The translations under genes and the position numbers were made by a program. The notes beneath the pieces were generated by a model that saw only the letters and a list, made by a program, of their open reading frames with translations, was not told where the DNA came from and made no database searches. A stretch of DNA of 64,000 nucleotides from Cyathus striatus (taxonomy: Eukaryota; Basidiomycota; Agaricomycetes; Agaricales; Nidulariaceae): the NCBI GenBank assembly GCA_025738555.1, contig JAOVFP010000005.1, positions 2,976,001 through 3,040,000 of the forward strand, written 5' to 3'. Below are positions 10,039-21,465 of the stretch, piece after piece (within the stretch, counting starts at the first letter, position 1; every line of letters starts with the position of its first letter).

Positions 10039-13000
10039 TCACTCAAATATATCTTCAATATAGTCCAACATTTGCCTGCGTAATAATGCACACTGTCGAG
10101 CCTCCAATGGAGCAGATATCTGCATTTTAAACCTTTCGTTTGCCTCTTTCAACATGGACGCAGCAGACTGCAAACAAGAGAGGTTCATTTCTCCATCAGA
10201 AATACCATTCGCGTGAATTGCTGCCAACTCTTTTTCGAAAAGCACAGAACACAGAGTAGCGAAATCGCGTGTTTCTGCAAACTTCAGTCCTACTTTCTCG
10301 TGCATCTCCATCGCCAACCTTATCGCGGTCTCTGCTTCTTCATAGCGTCTTTGATGTAGAAAAATTGATCCTTGAATATAAATATCATCAGCTTGACCGC
10401 CTATGTCTCCAATACGTGTATGGAGAGAAAGGGCACGAGAAACACGTAAAATTGCGTCAGGAAACTGTTGGTATCGCATCAAACATTCCGCAATCATACT
10501 GTGATCGTCTGCTTCTCCTTGAACATTTCCAACAGCTTCGTGCATCTGAAGGGATTTTTCAAACATTTCGATTGCTGTTTCAATGTCCGGAGATTCCTTG
10601 CGAAGGTGAAGTCGACCCGTGTGATGAAAGTCAAATGCCTGCCCCAGGATACAACCAACAGTTCGATGAAGTCCCAACGCTTGGTCAAGAAAATACATTC
10701 CGTTTTCAGGGTCCATTTCACTTCTGGCGGCAATGATTCCCTGAAATGCAGTCGCATCCGCTTCTCCCAACTTATTTCCTACTTCCTGATACAGCCCTTT
10801 AGCAGCGACGACCTGAGTTAAAGCCAACTCCGTTTTGCCTTGGAAATAATACATGTGAGCGAGATAATGATTTCCATCTGCTACACCAGATTTATCCATC
10901 AACTCCCCGTGTAGCATCTGTGCTCGTTTTAATGTTTCCTCCGCTTCAACAAATTGATATTCGGCTATATTAACACGTCCAAGAAGATGAAGATGATCTG
11001 CATCAACGGATGGTGAGCGCACATCGATAGCTGCTTGAATATATTTTCTTGCATTTGCAAACTGTGAACGGAGGAGGAAAGTACAACCCAGTCCCGCATA
11101 ACTCTCTGATATTCCTACGGTATCACCAGTTCGCAAGTTTAGATCGAGTGATCGTTGATACAGCTCTTCTGCGCCGTTAAATTTGGAAGAAGAATTTAAA
11201 GTGGAAGCAAGATTATTTAATGCAATAGCTTGACCAGCTTCATCGGACGTCTTGATGAACGTATCCAACGCTTCTTCGAAATGTTTCTGAGCATCCTGGA
11301 GTTTCGTTCTCTGTAAAGATATATGACCCCAGCCCATCAGGTCATACGCCTGACCGATAGTATTTCCAGCTCTTTTATGAAGTTTATACGCCCGCTGAAA
11401 CTGTGCATCTGCTTCATCGAGTGTAGATAAATCACGAACCAGCAGATATCCAAGATTATGAAGGTCATATGCTTCTCCATCAAGATCTCCAGCTTGTTTA
11501 TGGAATACAATAGCGCTATCAAATTTATCTTGTGCAAGATCAAACTTGGATTGGCGACTTAACATTTGTCCCCAACTTCCAAAGCAATCTCCACGTAATT
11601 TGGTTGGGAGATTAATTTTCCGCGGAGCATGTTCATCTATCTGTGGAGATGTGTCCTTTTTCCGCCGTCGGAGAAAACTAAAGCGAAACACTTTAGTGCG
11701 TTTCGTAGCCTTATCGATCTTCTGATCGTCGGGAAACGCTTTCTCGCTTTCCAATCGCTGAGCTAGTTGTTCAATGATCTGCGTCGAGTTGATCCCTGAA
11801 CAGTGCATAAACTGGCAGAAATGCAACACAGCACCAGCTACGTTATCTACAGATTTCCGGGAGCGCAGACAGTCAACCAGCAGTGCTTCAATGTTCCCAC
11901 TTTCTGCTCGAAGACGTTTTCTAACGTCTGAATCTCCAAAGTTTTCACTCTGTGATGCAAGGTCTGCAAAATAATTTTGGAGGAAAAACTTCGCGGATGA
12001 ATCAGGTGGATGGTGGGCGATAACGAATAACCTGATAGGACTGAGAATACGAATAAAGGAATTGGAGTCCTCGTAAATGAGTGCATTTTGACGCAGAGTT
12101 GAGATAGCTCTCTTTACGTTGAGTACTGTAGGAAGCTGTGTGCCGCATGCGTGTAATGTCTCCTGAGACATTCCATCTGGTAGAAGAGCCAGGATGCTAA
12201 GGAAGCCTAATGCATCTGGATCTCTTCTCATTCTAGGACTGAGGAGTGATAACTCGACAGAAGTTTCCAAGCTTGTGAGTCGATCAGAGCCATTTTCGAC
12301 CATGGATGTGTTTTCTTTATTCCAACGTTCCCAAAGTGCTTCGGTAGTCTCGCCATCAACAGCAGCTAAATTAGCTAGGAGGGTAACCGCCAAAGGTACG
12401 CAATCTACTGCTTTCATAAGCTTCACTGCAAAATCGTCCATCTTGTGAGAAATAGCTTTGAAAGTAGCCGTTGCAGATTCGAGATCCACTGGGGTAAGTG
12501 GTGGAAGGTGCTTCGTCCACTCGATGCCACTTGGCCGCTGAGATCCTCGAAGAGTAACAATAATCGTACAAGTATCGACCGATGATATATCCTGTAGAAA
12601 CGATTCTACTCCAGGACGACTATCCGTTCTATCCCAAGGAGTTTCAAAATTATCAAAAACAATCAAAGTGGGCGTTGTTTCCAAACACTGGAGAATCGCA
12701 GTAATCAGATTACTGACAGTACCATCCGTCGGAATGTCGAGAGCATATGCAAGATCGTTAATTAAATGGTCAGCAGAAGTGATAGCTTCGCAGGATAGGA
12801 ACACACGACTGTTGGCGAATTTCTTGCTAACACGTTCGTCATGCACAGCAGATAAAGCAAGGGATGTCTTTCCGATTCCGCCAGATCCAAGTATAGCAAC
12901 CCTAGATGACTTGTTATCAATAATGAGAGTAATGATCTCTCCTATCTCCTTGTCCCTCCCAAACATTATTTGAGGTTTCGATCGAAGCTTGTTTTTGAAT

Positions 13001-13950
13001 CTTGGAAGTTGATAGGTTGGTGCGGGCTGGATGACAATACGTAAATTTGAGACAAATAGTTCCATTGAAACGATGTACCTCGATTCGATTCACATTGACG
13101 GGTTCAAGCTGTTTAGCACGAATGACACTCAACGATCTGATCTGGAACGAAGTAACACACGTATCCAAGCGTCGATCTTGCTCTTCAATGCGAGATAGAA
13201 TCTCTGTACGCTGCAGAACCCGTGTAAGCGTGTTCAAAGCACATAATTGCTTGATGCTATCGTATATGTTTTCGAGAACCCTGAGGTTATATATTAGGCC
13301 AAGATCATTTTTGCGCATATAAAGCTAGAAGGTAACAGACTTTGTCACATCGAGCAAATCCTGTTTCAGTCTTTCAGTTACTTTGTCCCCGTCATTATTG
13401 AACATAAGTAGCGCTTCGAATATATCCCTGGCGTATATTTGAACTTTATCAAGGAGTTCCTTTGCGCGTTGTTCATTGCTCTGCACCGTCTATGGTAGAC
13501 TAGTCAGCATTTATCCCAGGAAACAGATCTTGTAATTACCTCCGTTATCTCCAATAGGAGCTGCACAACGCCAGCAACAGCCTTAACATACGGCACACCA
13601 TCAAATGCCTCTGCAACATCCTTCGCTAGCCCAAGAAGAGCACCAGAGTTCGACAGAAGAACACCAGAAGGCGCAATACCTGCCTTCTCAGCCAGCTCGG
13701 ATGCAGACGAAGTTAAGAGGTCTTTAGATGAGACATCGGAAGTCCTCGAGCCAACGAGCGTCGAGGCCTGAGATGTACTTGTACCCGGAGTCGATGATGT
13801 CGAAGAAACAGATGCAGCCCATTTATGACTCCGATCTCCAGCTTTCTCATCAGTGTTTTTGCTAGGCAGAGGAGGCGCTTTATGCGGAGGAACGTAGAAC
13901 AGGACAGCACCACTTGAAGGAGGCTTTGTAGAGCGTGCTATTCTGCCCAT
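10039..13950 (-). CDS. NLR-like protein: MLKL-type helical domain, NB-ARC ATPase, TPR repeats
   Basis: Four exons join in frame: 13950-13540, 13489-13341, 13280-13079 and 13026-10039, about 1249 aa. After a low-complexity Pro/Ser N-terminus, residues about 105-250 form an amphipathic helical domain (LLGLAKDVAEAFDGVPYV, KVQIYARDIFEALL, RVLQRTEILSRIEEQDRRLD). It resembles the four-helix MLKL/HeLo-like domain found on many basidiomycete NLRs. The NB-ARC follows, with Walker A GSGGIGKT near residues 301-308, Walker B LIVFDNFE near 374-381 and the VPLAVTLLANLA helix. Residues about 725-1190 hold ten or more TPR units of about 40 residues marked by GD..GEA or GQA. By family knowledge such proteins are nucleotide-switched self/non-self or immune receptors whose N-terminal helices can disrupt membranes. 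The ligand is unknown. No in-frame stop is seen. Its tandem paralogue downstream is truncated. Confidence 0.88.
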
Positions 13951-14652
13951 GAGGAATGAGGATCAAGAGAGGGTATAATTACGCAGCATCTTTGGATATC
14001 ACAGCATAATCCACGCAGAGGGAAGAAGGCCGCATTTGTTGTCGTGCACGTTGACAACTTGTCAAGTTGCCACATCGGAAGATCAGGAGGTACATCCTGA
14101 TTACGTAACATCAATGGCGTGCAAGGACGACGAGCGTCCTCGAAGTTGAGCCCGAACGAAGGTGATGAACGCCTGAGTAAAGCCATGCAGAGGTGATCGC
14201 TCTCAGACGCACACAAGCATCCGTCATCTCAAGAACGCACGGACCATACCACCTGTATCCAAATTGAATCTTATATTGATTTATACCTAGTATCATACAG
14301 TACATGTAAAGCAAATAACTACCAAGTATCCGTATTTAAAGAAGAAAAAGAAAAGGTTCATGATGAATGATCAGGAAACAGTATAAGTGAAGTAAACAAG
14401 AAGAAATCAAATGCAAAGCAGAGAATAATGATTTGTACTACAATTAAATAGTCTGCCTGACGCAGAGAGCAGTATACCATGCAGGGGAAAGGAAGGCACA
14501 TCGGGGACGGTACGCGCAGGATGGGAGCAGAGTTTGAATCACGTTGCGAGTGTACATTATATGCGAACTGCACGCGAGACACGAGAACAGTACCCTATCC
14601 GAAGGACGAAAGACGCTCCAGCTTGCCTTGACAAGGAGCTAGGGTATCGACA
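13951..14652. other. intergenic; upstream region of the NLR-like gene, 3' side of mif2
   Basis: No coding sequence, RNA gene or repeat was recognised. Both flanking genes are on the minus strand, so this should hold the NLR-like promoter and the mif2 3' UTR. Confidence 0.5.
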
Positions 14653-16753
14653 CTAAACCCGACTCGAAGCAGCCCGCTTCGTCTTGGGCGCAGGACTAGT
14701 CTTCGTCGTCACAACTGGAATAGCAGTGCTCGACCTCTGCTCCTCCCCGCCCTTATCACCCGGCACACTCGACCTCCTCCCACCAGCAGCATTCGAGTCC
14801 ATAAAGATCTTCCTCGCCTGCGTAAAGAAGAGCTTTGCTGTCCTTACACCTACGTTTTCTATCAGGTAGGTGTTTCCTAAGGAGATTGAATTCCGAATTA
14901 GTAAGTGAAGGAGGAATGTGAAGGGGCAGACGGACCTCGGGGAACCATGAACATCCCTCCTGTTGCTATTAGGAGGGATGATTCGTGGATCTTTAGGTTC
15001 ACTGCTCCTTCGATTACGTAGAATATCTGTTTGGATCATGTTAGAGTGGGTAAAAGAGAAATCAAGGAGGAACGGACATAGGTGTTATCTTTCGCAGCCT
15101 TGGTAGGCTTCTTCTTCCCCTCCGGAATGAAAATAAGTCCAGCAGCAATAAACTCCCCATCTCCAAAGATCTTATCGAAAGCCCACTCGCTATTTGCTGG
15201 CGTACGAGGGTGAACCATTTTCGCAGACCATGCGATACCTATCGATGCCCATCAGTACCCACTCAAAACGACAATGAAAAGAGAAAGGACTAACGTCTCT
15301 GAACCTCTCTTTGCGTCTCATAATCCCAAACGATATTCTGCGGCTCAAGGTCATCATCCCACCCCTCCTCTGGATTCTCAGTCTCAACAATGCGAAAGTG
15401 AATCTCTTCTTCCTCCCCTTCTCCCTTCTCCAACTTCGCACTCTTACTCCTTCCACGCTTCTTCTTGCCTGTAGGGCGCAAAGGCGCAGGAGCCTCTTTA
15501 GGAATACGCACGATCTCCTTTATGGGCGCTACGAGGACCGGCCCACGAGGTGTAGAGGGGAGTCCATAAACCACTTTCTCACCGCGCCACCATTCGAGGG
15601 GCTTGATGTGTGCACGTTCGGAGCGTCTTATTCCTTCTCGTAGCGCTATTGAGGGAGTCAGATAGTAGAGGAGGGGTAAACGATAAGGCGTACGTTTATT
15701 TTCCTTCTTTCCTCGACTTGCAGTCTGCCGAGGTTTCTTCTCCTTCTTCTCCGGCTTAGGATCTTCAGCCAACTTGACACGTTTCGTCTTTCGTGAAATC
15801 GGTTCCTCTTCCTGCTCTTCCTCATCGTCCGAATGGCGCTCATGATTGACATCCATCAATCCCTGTGCAATATCCTCCTCCATGTCCTCAGAAGGCGAGC
15901 GCACTCTCGAACGCACTTTCTCCTTCTCCTTCCCCTTGCCATTCTTCCTAGGTGGCGTAGGCGTAGGATCTCGATCAGACAGCGGCTGCTCCTCTCGCTC
16001 GTCCTCGTCTGCATCCATTTGGACAAAACTGTGCTTTATCGCCCTGGGAGTATCGTCCTCCTGCTGGCTGTAATCATCAAACCCTTGATCCGGTTGGTCA
16101 ACATCATAGTCCGGGTTGATCTGCATGCCACTATGGTCGTATCCTGCATCGCTGTCGTCGCTTTGCGCTTCTTCTTCCGGTTCTGGTTCTTGTATTTCGT
16201 CTCGGTGGAAAGACCGGGAGAGCCGGGAAGGGCCGGGGCCGCGGTTGCTTGCTTGTGCGCGTTGGTTCTTTGACGAGCGCGGGGAGGGGATTTCGTCAAA
16301 GTCGATGTCGGAGGTGCGTGCTACAGCGCGGGATGTCGAAGCGCCTGTGCTGCTTCGTGGTGTAGTAGGTGGGCGTGCAGTAGACAGGTATCTCAAAGGA
16401 CCTATAAAACACATTCTTTAGCAAATTTCTATTATGAGAATAGAAAAAAACAAACTATCATCCAACTCCATACTCATCTCGCCATCCTCATCCTCCTCCA
16501 CTATCTCCCGTCCTCTCTTCCCATTCCCATTGACACTCTTCCGCCATTTAGGCCTGGGCGGGGTGCGCTTATCAGCCTGCATCATAATCTCCTCAAAGGG
16601 CTCGAAGCCATCGCTCTTCCTCTCGACATGGCGCACGGCGATGCCGGTCTTCTTGCCCACTTCTGGGTTATCGCCGCGGTAGGGCACGTGTGGCTTTTGA
16701 GGCCCGCGCCGCCCGCCTGCTCCTAGGCTGCTTTTGCGGGCTGAAGAGGGCAT
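14653..16753 (-). CDS. mif2: inner kinetochore protein CENP-C/Mif2
   Basis: Five exons join in phase: 16753-16456, 16401-15295, 15238-15078, 15026-14936 and 14876-14653, giving 626 aa. The N-terminus has the fungal Mif2 block HVPYRGDNPEVGKKTGIAV and SDGFEPFEE, thought to bind the Mis12 side of the kinetochore. A long acidic/basic disordered middle follows. The CENP-C signature RRSERAHIKPLEWWRGE (about residues 360-376) contacts the CENP-A nucleosome. The C-terminus is a cupin dimerisation fold (FDKIFGDGEFIAAG, KDNTYIFYVIEGAVNLKI, GGMFMVPRGNTYLIENV, RTAKLFFTQARK). Length and domain order match the family. The protein acts in the nucleus at centromeric chromatin, linking CENP-A nucleosomes to microtubule-binding complexes. 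It should be a single-copy, essential gene. The tail after the cupin is Ser/Lys rich. Confidence 0.93.
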
Positions 16754-17605
16754 GGACCTGGCAAGTAGATCGGGGGGTGGATGCTCTGGTGCTGGATGAT
16801 GGGAGGAACAACGTTAAAGCCGTGGGAACTAAACAAGACGCGCTTGGTCTTGTTTGTCTAGACCTTCCGAGACGCGGTTTGCCCGTTCATTGTACTATAA
16901 ATCAGCAAGGCCCGCTAGCTGACATTCTTTCAATAAATGTATAATATATGTACATTTGTTGAAAGTGCGTAAGCAGGCGTATCAGTGAAGGTTAACTGAC
17001 AGGTAAATCCTGTAATGTTCATGAAAATGTTGCCTAAAGTTATTGTGAATGTTTCCAGTAACATTCCAATCATCCTTAGGATAGTACGCCGAAGCATAGC
17101 AGAATAACTTCACTTCTACTCGCTGAATAAGGCCCTCTTATCTTCATTGTCTTCGACGCAGTGGGAGACTCCGAGAAAGCGGCTCCGAGGAGTTGGGATA
17201 CGGGAATGACCGATATTTCGAACTCGATTAAACTCCGCTTGATGGGAGGTGTTCTCTGCAAAATTTGGTTTTTCATCACCCTCCATAACCCTTCTTTGAC
17301 TCGCGCGCTCCAGGTTCCTTGGGTGGTAGGGATGTTGCTACGGCGGGGATGGAAAGGTTTATATATGATGGTATTGGGATATTTGGTATGTGTATTTTAC
17401 TGTTCTTAATGCTATGGTTGTTGTACTTAAGTGGTCTATTTGGCTATTAGTGGTTGTGGAGGATAGGTAATCGAGGGGTGTGGGTGAGAGTGCACGAAGT
17501 GCGCACTTCCCAACTTGGTTTATTCTCTCCTGCTGGGGGGCCGGGGTGAGCACCGACTCCCACACGCTAGGCTTGACGCGACGAGTGAGTCTCGGACCCC
17601 AACCT
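16754..17605. other. intergenic; mif2 upstream region and edge of the retrotransposon
   Basis: No convincing gene. The retrotransposon end must lie in the distal part, but I could not define its terminal repeats. A palindromic AGTGCGCACT occurs near 17500. Confidence 0.4.
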
Positions 17606-18784
17606 TTAGGAAAGACTATGCTTACATGTTTGCAGATTGATGTTGTTTTGTTGTGCGTCGGCATCGTACGTGGTGTAGCTGATGAAACTTGTATGTACAT
17701 CTGGAGTTGCTTGAATGTATGGGGCCACCGCTTGTGCGTGTCGTTGTAGGTACAGCTGGAAAGAGTTGCCTGCCCATCTGCCCTTGGTTTTTACGACTTC
17801 GAATGGAACCCCGCGCAACAAGTACTCTAGGGTGGATCTGATACGAATGCTGTGTCCTGGCATGGATTTCAGGCCGGCTACTTTGGTTGCTTCTCCGATT
17901 CTCGTCATGAAGGCTCTTCTGGACAAAGGCTTGTGCACCCCTTTGGTGTCTCGGTATGCGAAGAGGTGGCTGTCTATTGGGGGCTGGTTTATGGCCAAAT
18001 GGTGGGACATTGCCGCTTCTGGGTCTGTGGGTCCATTCTGTCTCGCCCAGAAGACATCTTCTCCTTCAGGCGCCACCTTTGTTCACGGTATTCGCAAATT
18101 GGTTACTTCGTTCCCCTCACGGTCTTGGGTTCGGGATAGGTGTCTGGGGGTGATGTATCGGCGAGGGTCGAATTTCTGGTTTACGCGTTCCACAGTGAAT
18201 TCTCCAAGTTGGGCTGTTGCGTAGAAGCATGTCGTTAAACATGCGTATATTGCTGCGTCTTTTGGTATGTCAAGATTCAGCCCGCTCTTGATTCCTGTGA
18301 TGTACCCTGGTGTGTATGGTTCTCGTTTCGCCTTCTTTGAAGTTGCTGGGGTTAATCTGTCTGCTGCCGTTAGCAGGCTATCCACCTCTGCTTGGTTTAT
18401 CTCCCATGGGATGCGGTGTAATAAGTGCCAGGCTTGTATTCCCATTACATAGTTGCGTATCGTTTTCCCAGAGTATACATGTGCAAATTGTGCTATGAAA
18501 ATGGCCAGTATTTCTTGTCGAATTGGTGTTCTGTCTTCCTCTGTCATATTTCGTTTGTTGCAAAAGACTTGGTAGGATAAAAGGCCGCTTCCGTATGTAG
18601 TGAGGGTGCTTTCTTCCCAGGCAAATTCCATTACTGCTGCTACTCGTTCTTTGTCTTCCCTTGTAACTCCTTGTGTATTCGTTGTGATTGCTTGTATGGG
18701 TTGCCAGGTTACGAGTCTGTCTTTTGCCCTGCAATGTGGGCGAAGGTGTGATGAGATTGGGGTGAGTTGTAGTGGATATGGCAT
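17606..18784 (-). pseudogene. tyrosine recombinase of the retrotransposon, with a premature stop
   Basis: The frame from about 18784 encodes an N-terminal helical core-binding part (WEESTLTTYGSGLLSYQVFC, SGKTIRNYVMGIQAWH) and a catalytic part with GHSIRIRSTLEYLL (the H-x-x-R box), KTKGRWAGNSFQLYLQRHAQ (Trp and the Tyr nucleophile region) and VAPYIQ. A TGA at 18083-18085 splits it between NLRIP and TKVAPEGEDVFW, where a Trp codon (TGG) would fit. The first catalytic arginine position reads ATAQLGEF (CAA near 18209-18211); in related proteins I recall Arg here. The recombinase would integrate circular cDNA. This copy looks inactive. The larger reading frame running to 20098 overlaps the RT and is not real upstream of 18784. 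Confidence 0.8.
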
Positions 18785-19073
18785 AGTGTTTTTTCGGATT
18801 GAAGTTCGTGAACGTCTTTCTGGGAGTTGGTTTCTTTGTTCCTGGTGTTGTCTTCCTTGTTGCGCCATTGCTCTCCTATGCATTGTATTCAACTGCCCAT
18901 GTCTCTTCACGTCGTCTTTCATTGTAGTTGTTTCCCCATCCCTTCTGGTCGTTCTGTTGTTTTGGTTTTTGTAATGGGAGGGGTCTGGCCCAGCTCTCTG
19001 TTGTTGGGTCGTCGAAGTTGAACACGAATGGCTGTATAATGTCTGGAATGTCAATTTTGGGTAAGAGGTCTTT

Positions 19074-21017
19074 TCATGGTGGGTATATTCCCCTGGATGG
19101 GTTGTCAGCTGGGTTGTTCTTGCTTGATACGTATCTTGTGTGTACTGTAGTGCCGTTTTGCTCACATATTTCATGTATTCGTCTGAATACCTCGTTGACC
19201 CTCCAGCTTCTACTTCTTCCTGCCCACCAACCTTCGACCACTCCTGTGTTGTCACCATATACCTTGGCTTGCTCCTTGTTGCCGTTGATTCGTTTTTCGA
19301 GTATGATTGTGATGATGAGGAGCTCGAAGCCGACTGCTTCAGCCCATCCGATGTCTCGTCCATCTGTTTGCCATTTCGGATGTAGTCTCCATGCTCGCCA
19401 CCTTTGCCCGATTGTGATACCGATGCCAAAACCGGAGCTTGCATCTGAATAAGCGTTGATGTCTGCCAGTGGGGTTGGTGCAGGAATTTTTCGTGATAAT
19501 GTTGGCCCCCTGAGCTGTCTTTCCCACCAAATAAGATCGTCCTCTGTGTGTTTTGGTGGAAAGTGTGGAGTGAACGGACTGTTATGGTATGTTCCCAGCA
19601 TCGCTTCGAGTTTTGTAAGATATGCTCTGCCTTTGGGAATGATGAGCGTAACATGGAGCAGTTTTCTGTATAGCTTTTGTACTTCTTCCAAAGTATGCTG
19701 TTTTCACATTCTCCAGTCTGTGATTGCCTGTATGTATTTGTCTCGCTTCTTTTCCAGTAATGAGACAGTTTTGCGATCCAAGTCCCAGCTAAAACCCAGA
19801 AAAGGTACCACAGGTTGGAATAAGATCGTCTTGGTGCTTTCCCATACTGTACCCAGCTGGTTAGATAGCTCATCAATGTCTGCGTCACTGTAGCAATAGG
19901 GTTCTTCTTGTATGCTCGCTCTTCTCTTTTCCCAAGCCAAGTCTCTGAACTCTGCACGCATATCTTCGTCATATTCTTCTGGCCTCCCATCCGGCATGTT
20001 TCTCCCCTTGTACCATATTCTAGATCGCTCGTGAACTTGTCCTCCACTTTCTGTGATTTCTTTCTTCCATTGTTTTCTCTGTTCGTTGTATCTTGCAAGG
20101 TGTTCTCGCAGTATCCGAATGAAGATGTGGTCGTCCACCCATCTCAATGCTGGGCCCATTCCACTGTGTCTGACGATTTCGAGTGCCGCATCTGCTGTTT
20201 CACCATACACTCCTCCTGCTGAGGTAATCCCAAAGTTATTGCTGGTGTTAATTGCGTAGCTATCTTCTCCTTTAAGTCTGACCACCAGCCCGGGCCACTG
20301 GTTTGGGTGAGCCGGAATTGTTCTATATGCTTCTGCAATGTCTCTAATTGATGCTTGTGATCCAGGTGGAAGTCTCGACACCAGTAAGCATATTGTGGAG
20401 AAGGTTCCCCATGTACATGGGAAATCTGCGGCATTAATGTGTGAATTAATGGATTCCACTCCTGCGACCGGTTTGTATGGGAAGGAGAAATTATGTACGG
20501 CACGATATCTTCCTGCTGGGCCAGATTTCGGGATGAGGGAGATTGGGGATGATTGGAAGGGCCCAATAAGCGCTTCTGTTTGACATCGTGTGAGTGGTCC
20601 CAAGTATCTTCCGCTTCTGAATTCCTTTTCAGTGATGTCCTTGTGTGCCGTGTCATGTTGATGGACTGATTTGTGATTTGGTGGTGTATGTGTTCTGACA
20701 ATGGAAGGAATGCCGAAATGGAAGCCTCGGCGTAAGCCTTCCACCACTCTATTATATTTTCCTTCCAACCCGGCTGCTCGTAACAACTTTTCCCACTTTG
20801 CGCCCTTGTATGGTGTGAGAGGTTCATAACTTCTCTGCTCGAGGACATCTCTGAGCACCATGGTCTGTGTTTCCGCATCCTGAACAGCAGTGTCTTTCCG
20901 GGTGGGATGTGTCTCGGCATCCCAGAGGCATTTGCCACTGGAAGCATATGCTGTCGCCATTGGGTTTGGTAAGCTTTCTGTTTTCTCCTCGTATTGCCCA
21001 TGATTTGGTAAATCCAT
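19074..21017 (-). pseudogene. reverse transcriptase-RNase H of the retrotransposon, with a premature stop
   Basis: RT motifs are in order: SLIPKSGPAGRYRAVHNFSF, IRDIAEAYRTIPAHPNQW, NFGITSAGGVYGETADA and the catalytic LRWVDDHIFIR box with both aspartates. RNase H follows with NAYSDASSGFGIGI, WAEAVGFELL, VYGDNTGVVEGWW and SSKNNPADNPSRG, so all acidic residues appear kept. The two halves are in the same frame, separated by a TGA at 19704-19706 (after ITDWRM), consistent with an Arg codon changed by C-to-T. The frame stops at TGA 19074-19076, which may be a second such change. It would copy element RNA into cDNA. The 5' part overlaps the zinc-knuckle frame. Confidence 0.85.
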
Positions 21018-21291
21018 CCCATAGTTGGCGTTTGTCGCATTTGGAGAATTCGTGTTTGCGGCGTCCCAGGCAAACGGCGCAAGCGGTGACGCTCTGTGGT
21101 TTCGCTGCGCCTTTTTGAAAAAACCTGTTGTTTCTGGGTGTTTCCTCTCTGGGTGATGGTGATTCGCTCCGCTGTCGCTGGCTGTATCGGCTGGATGTTG
21201 TTCTGGCTCTTTTGGGTGATCTGGAGCGTGAGTGGTCGCCTCCTCGCCTCTTCTTTGGTGTGTCCAGCAGCATCTGTGAAGCTCGCAGCAT
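20824..21291 (-). CDS. zinc-knuckle Gag-like protein of the retrotransposon
   Basis: 155 codons. The N-terminal half is Arg/Ser rich (HSRSRSPKRARTTSSRYSQR). The C-terminal half has cysteine clusters CAVCLGRRKHEFSKC and a canonical CCHC zinc knuckle CSGCGNTDHGAQRC followed by PRAEKL. CCHC knuckles bind element RNA during packaging. It may be the 3' exon or frame of the Gag-like gene upstream, from which it is separated by 174 bases in another frame. It overlaps the first part of the RT frame by about 190 bases. No break is seen inside it. Confidence 0.7.
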   Translation of the reverse strand: MLRASQMLLDTPKKRRGGDHSRSRSPKRARTTSSRYSQRQRSESPSPREETPRNNRFFQKGAAKPQSVTACAVCLGRRKHEFSKCDKRQLWDGFTKSWAIRGENRKLTKPNGDSICFQWQMPLGCRDTSHPERHCCSGCGNTDHGAQRCPRAEKL

Positions 21292-21465
21292 TATTGCATT
21301 GAGCTATACCATTCCATCATGTTGGTATTGGGGTTTTGTTGCATGGCGTGGTGGTGATGGCAGTGGCATATATTATGTGTGGCATATGGCAGTAATTGCA
21401 TGGCAGATATGGCGTAATGAAGGGTTCCATGTGTGGATGCAGTGGGGAGGGGAAATGATTTATTG

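Noticed and set aside
18785..20098. Upper half of the long minus-strand frame that ends in the recombinase
   Set aside because: It lies in another frame over the clearly real RT/RNase H and is Gln/Thr/Arg rich without motifs; only the part from 18784 on is recombinase.
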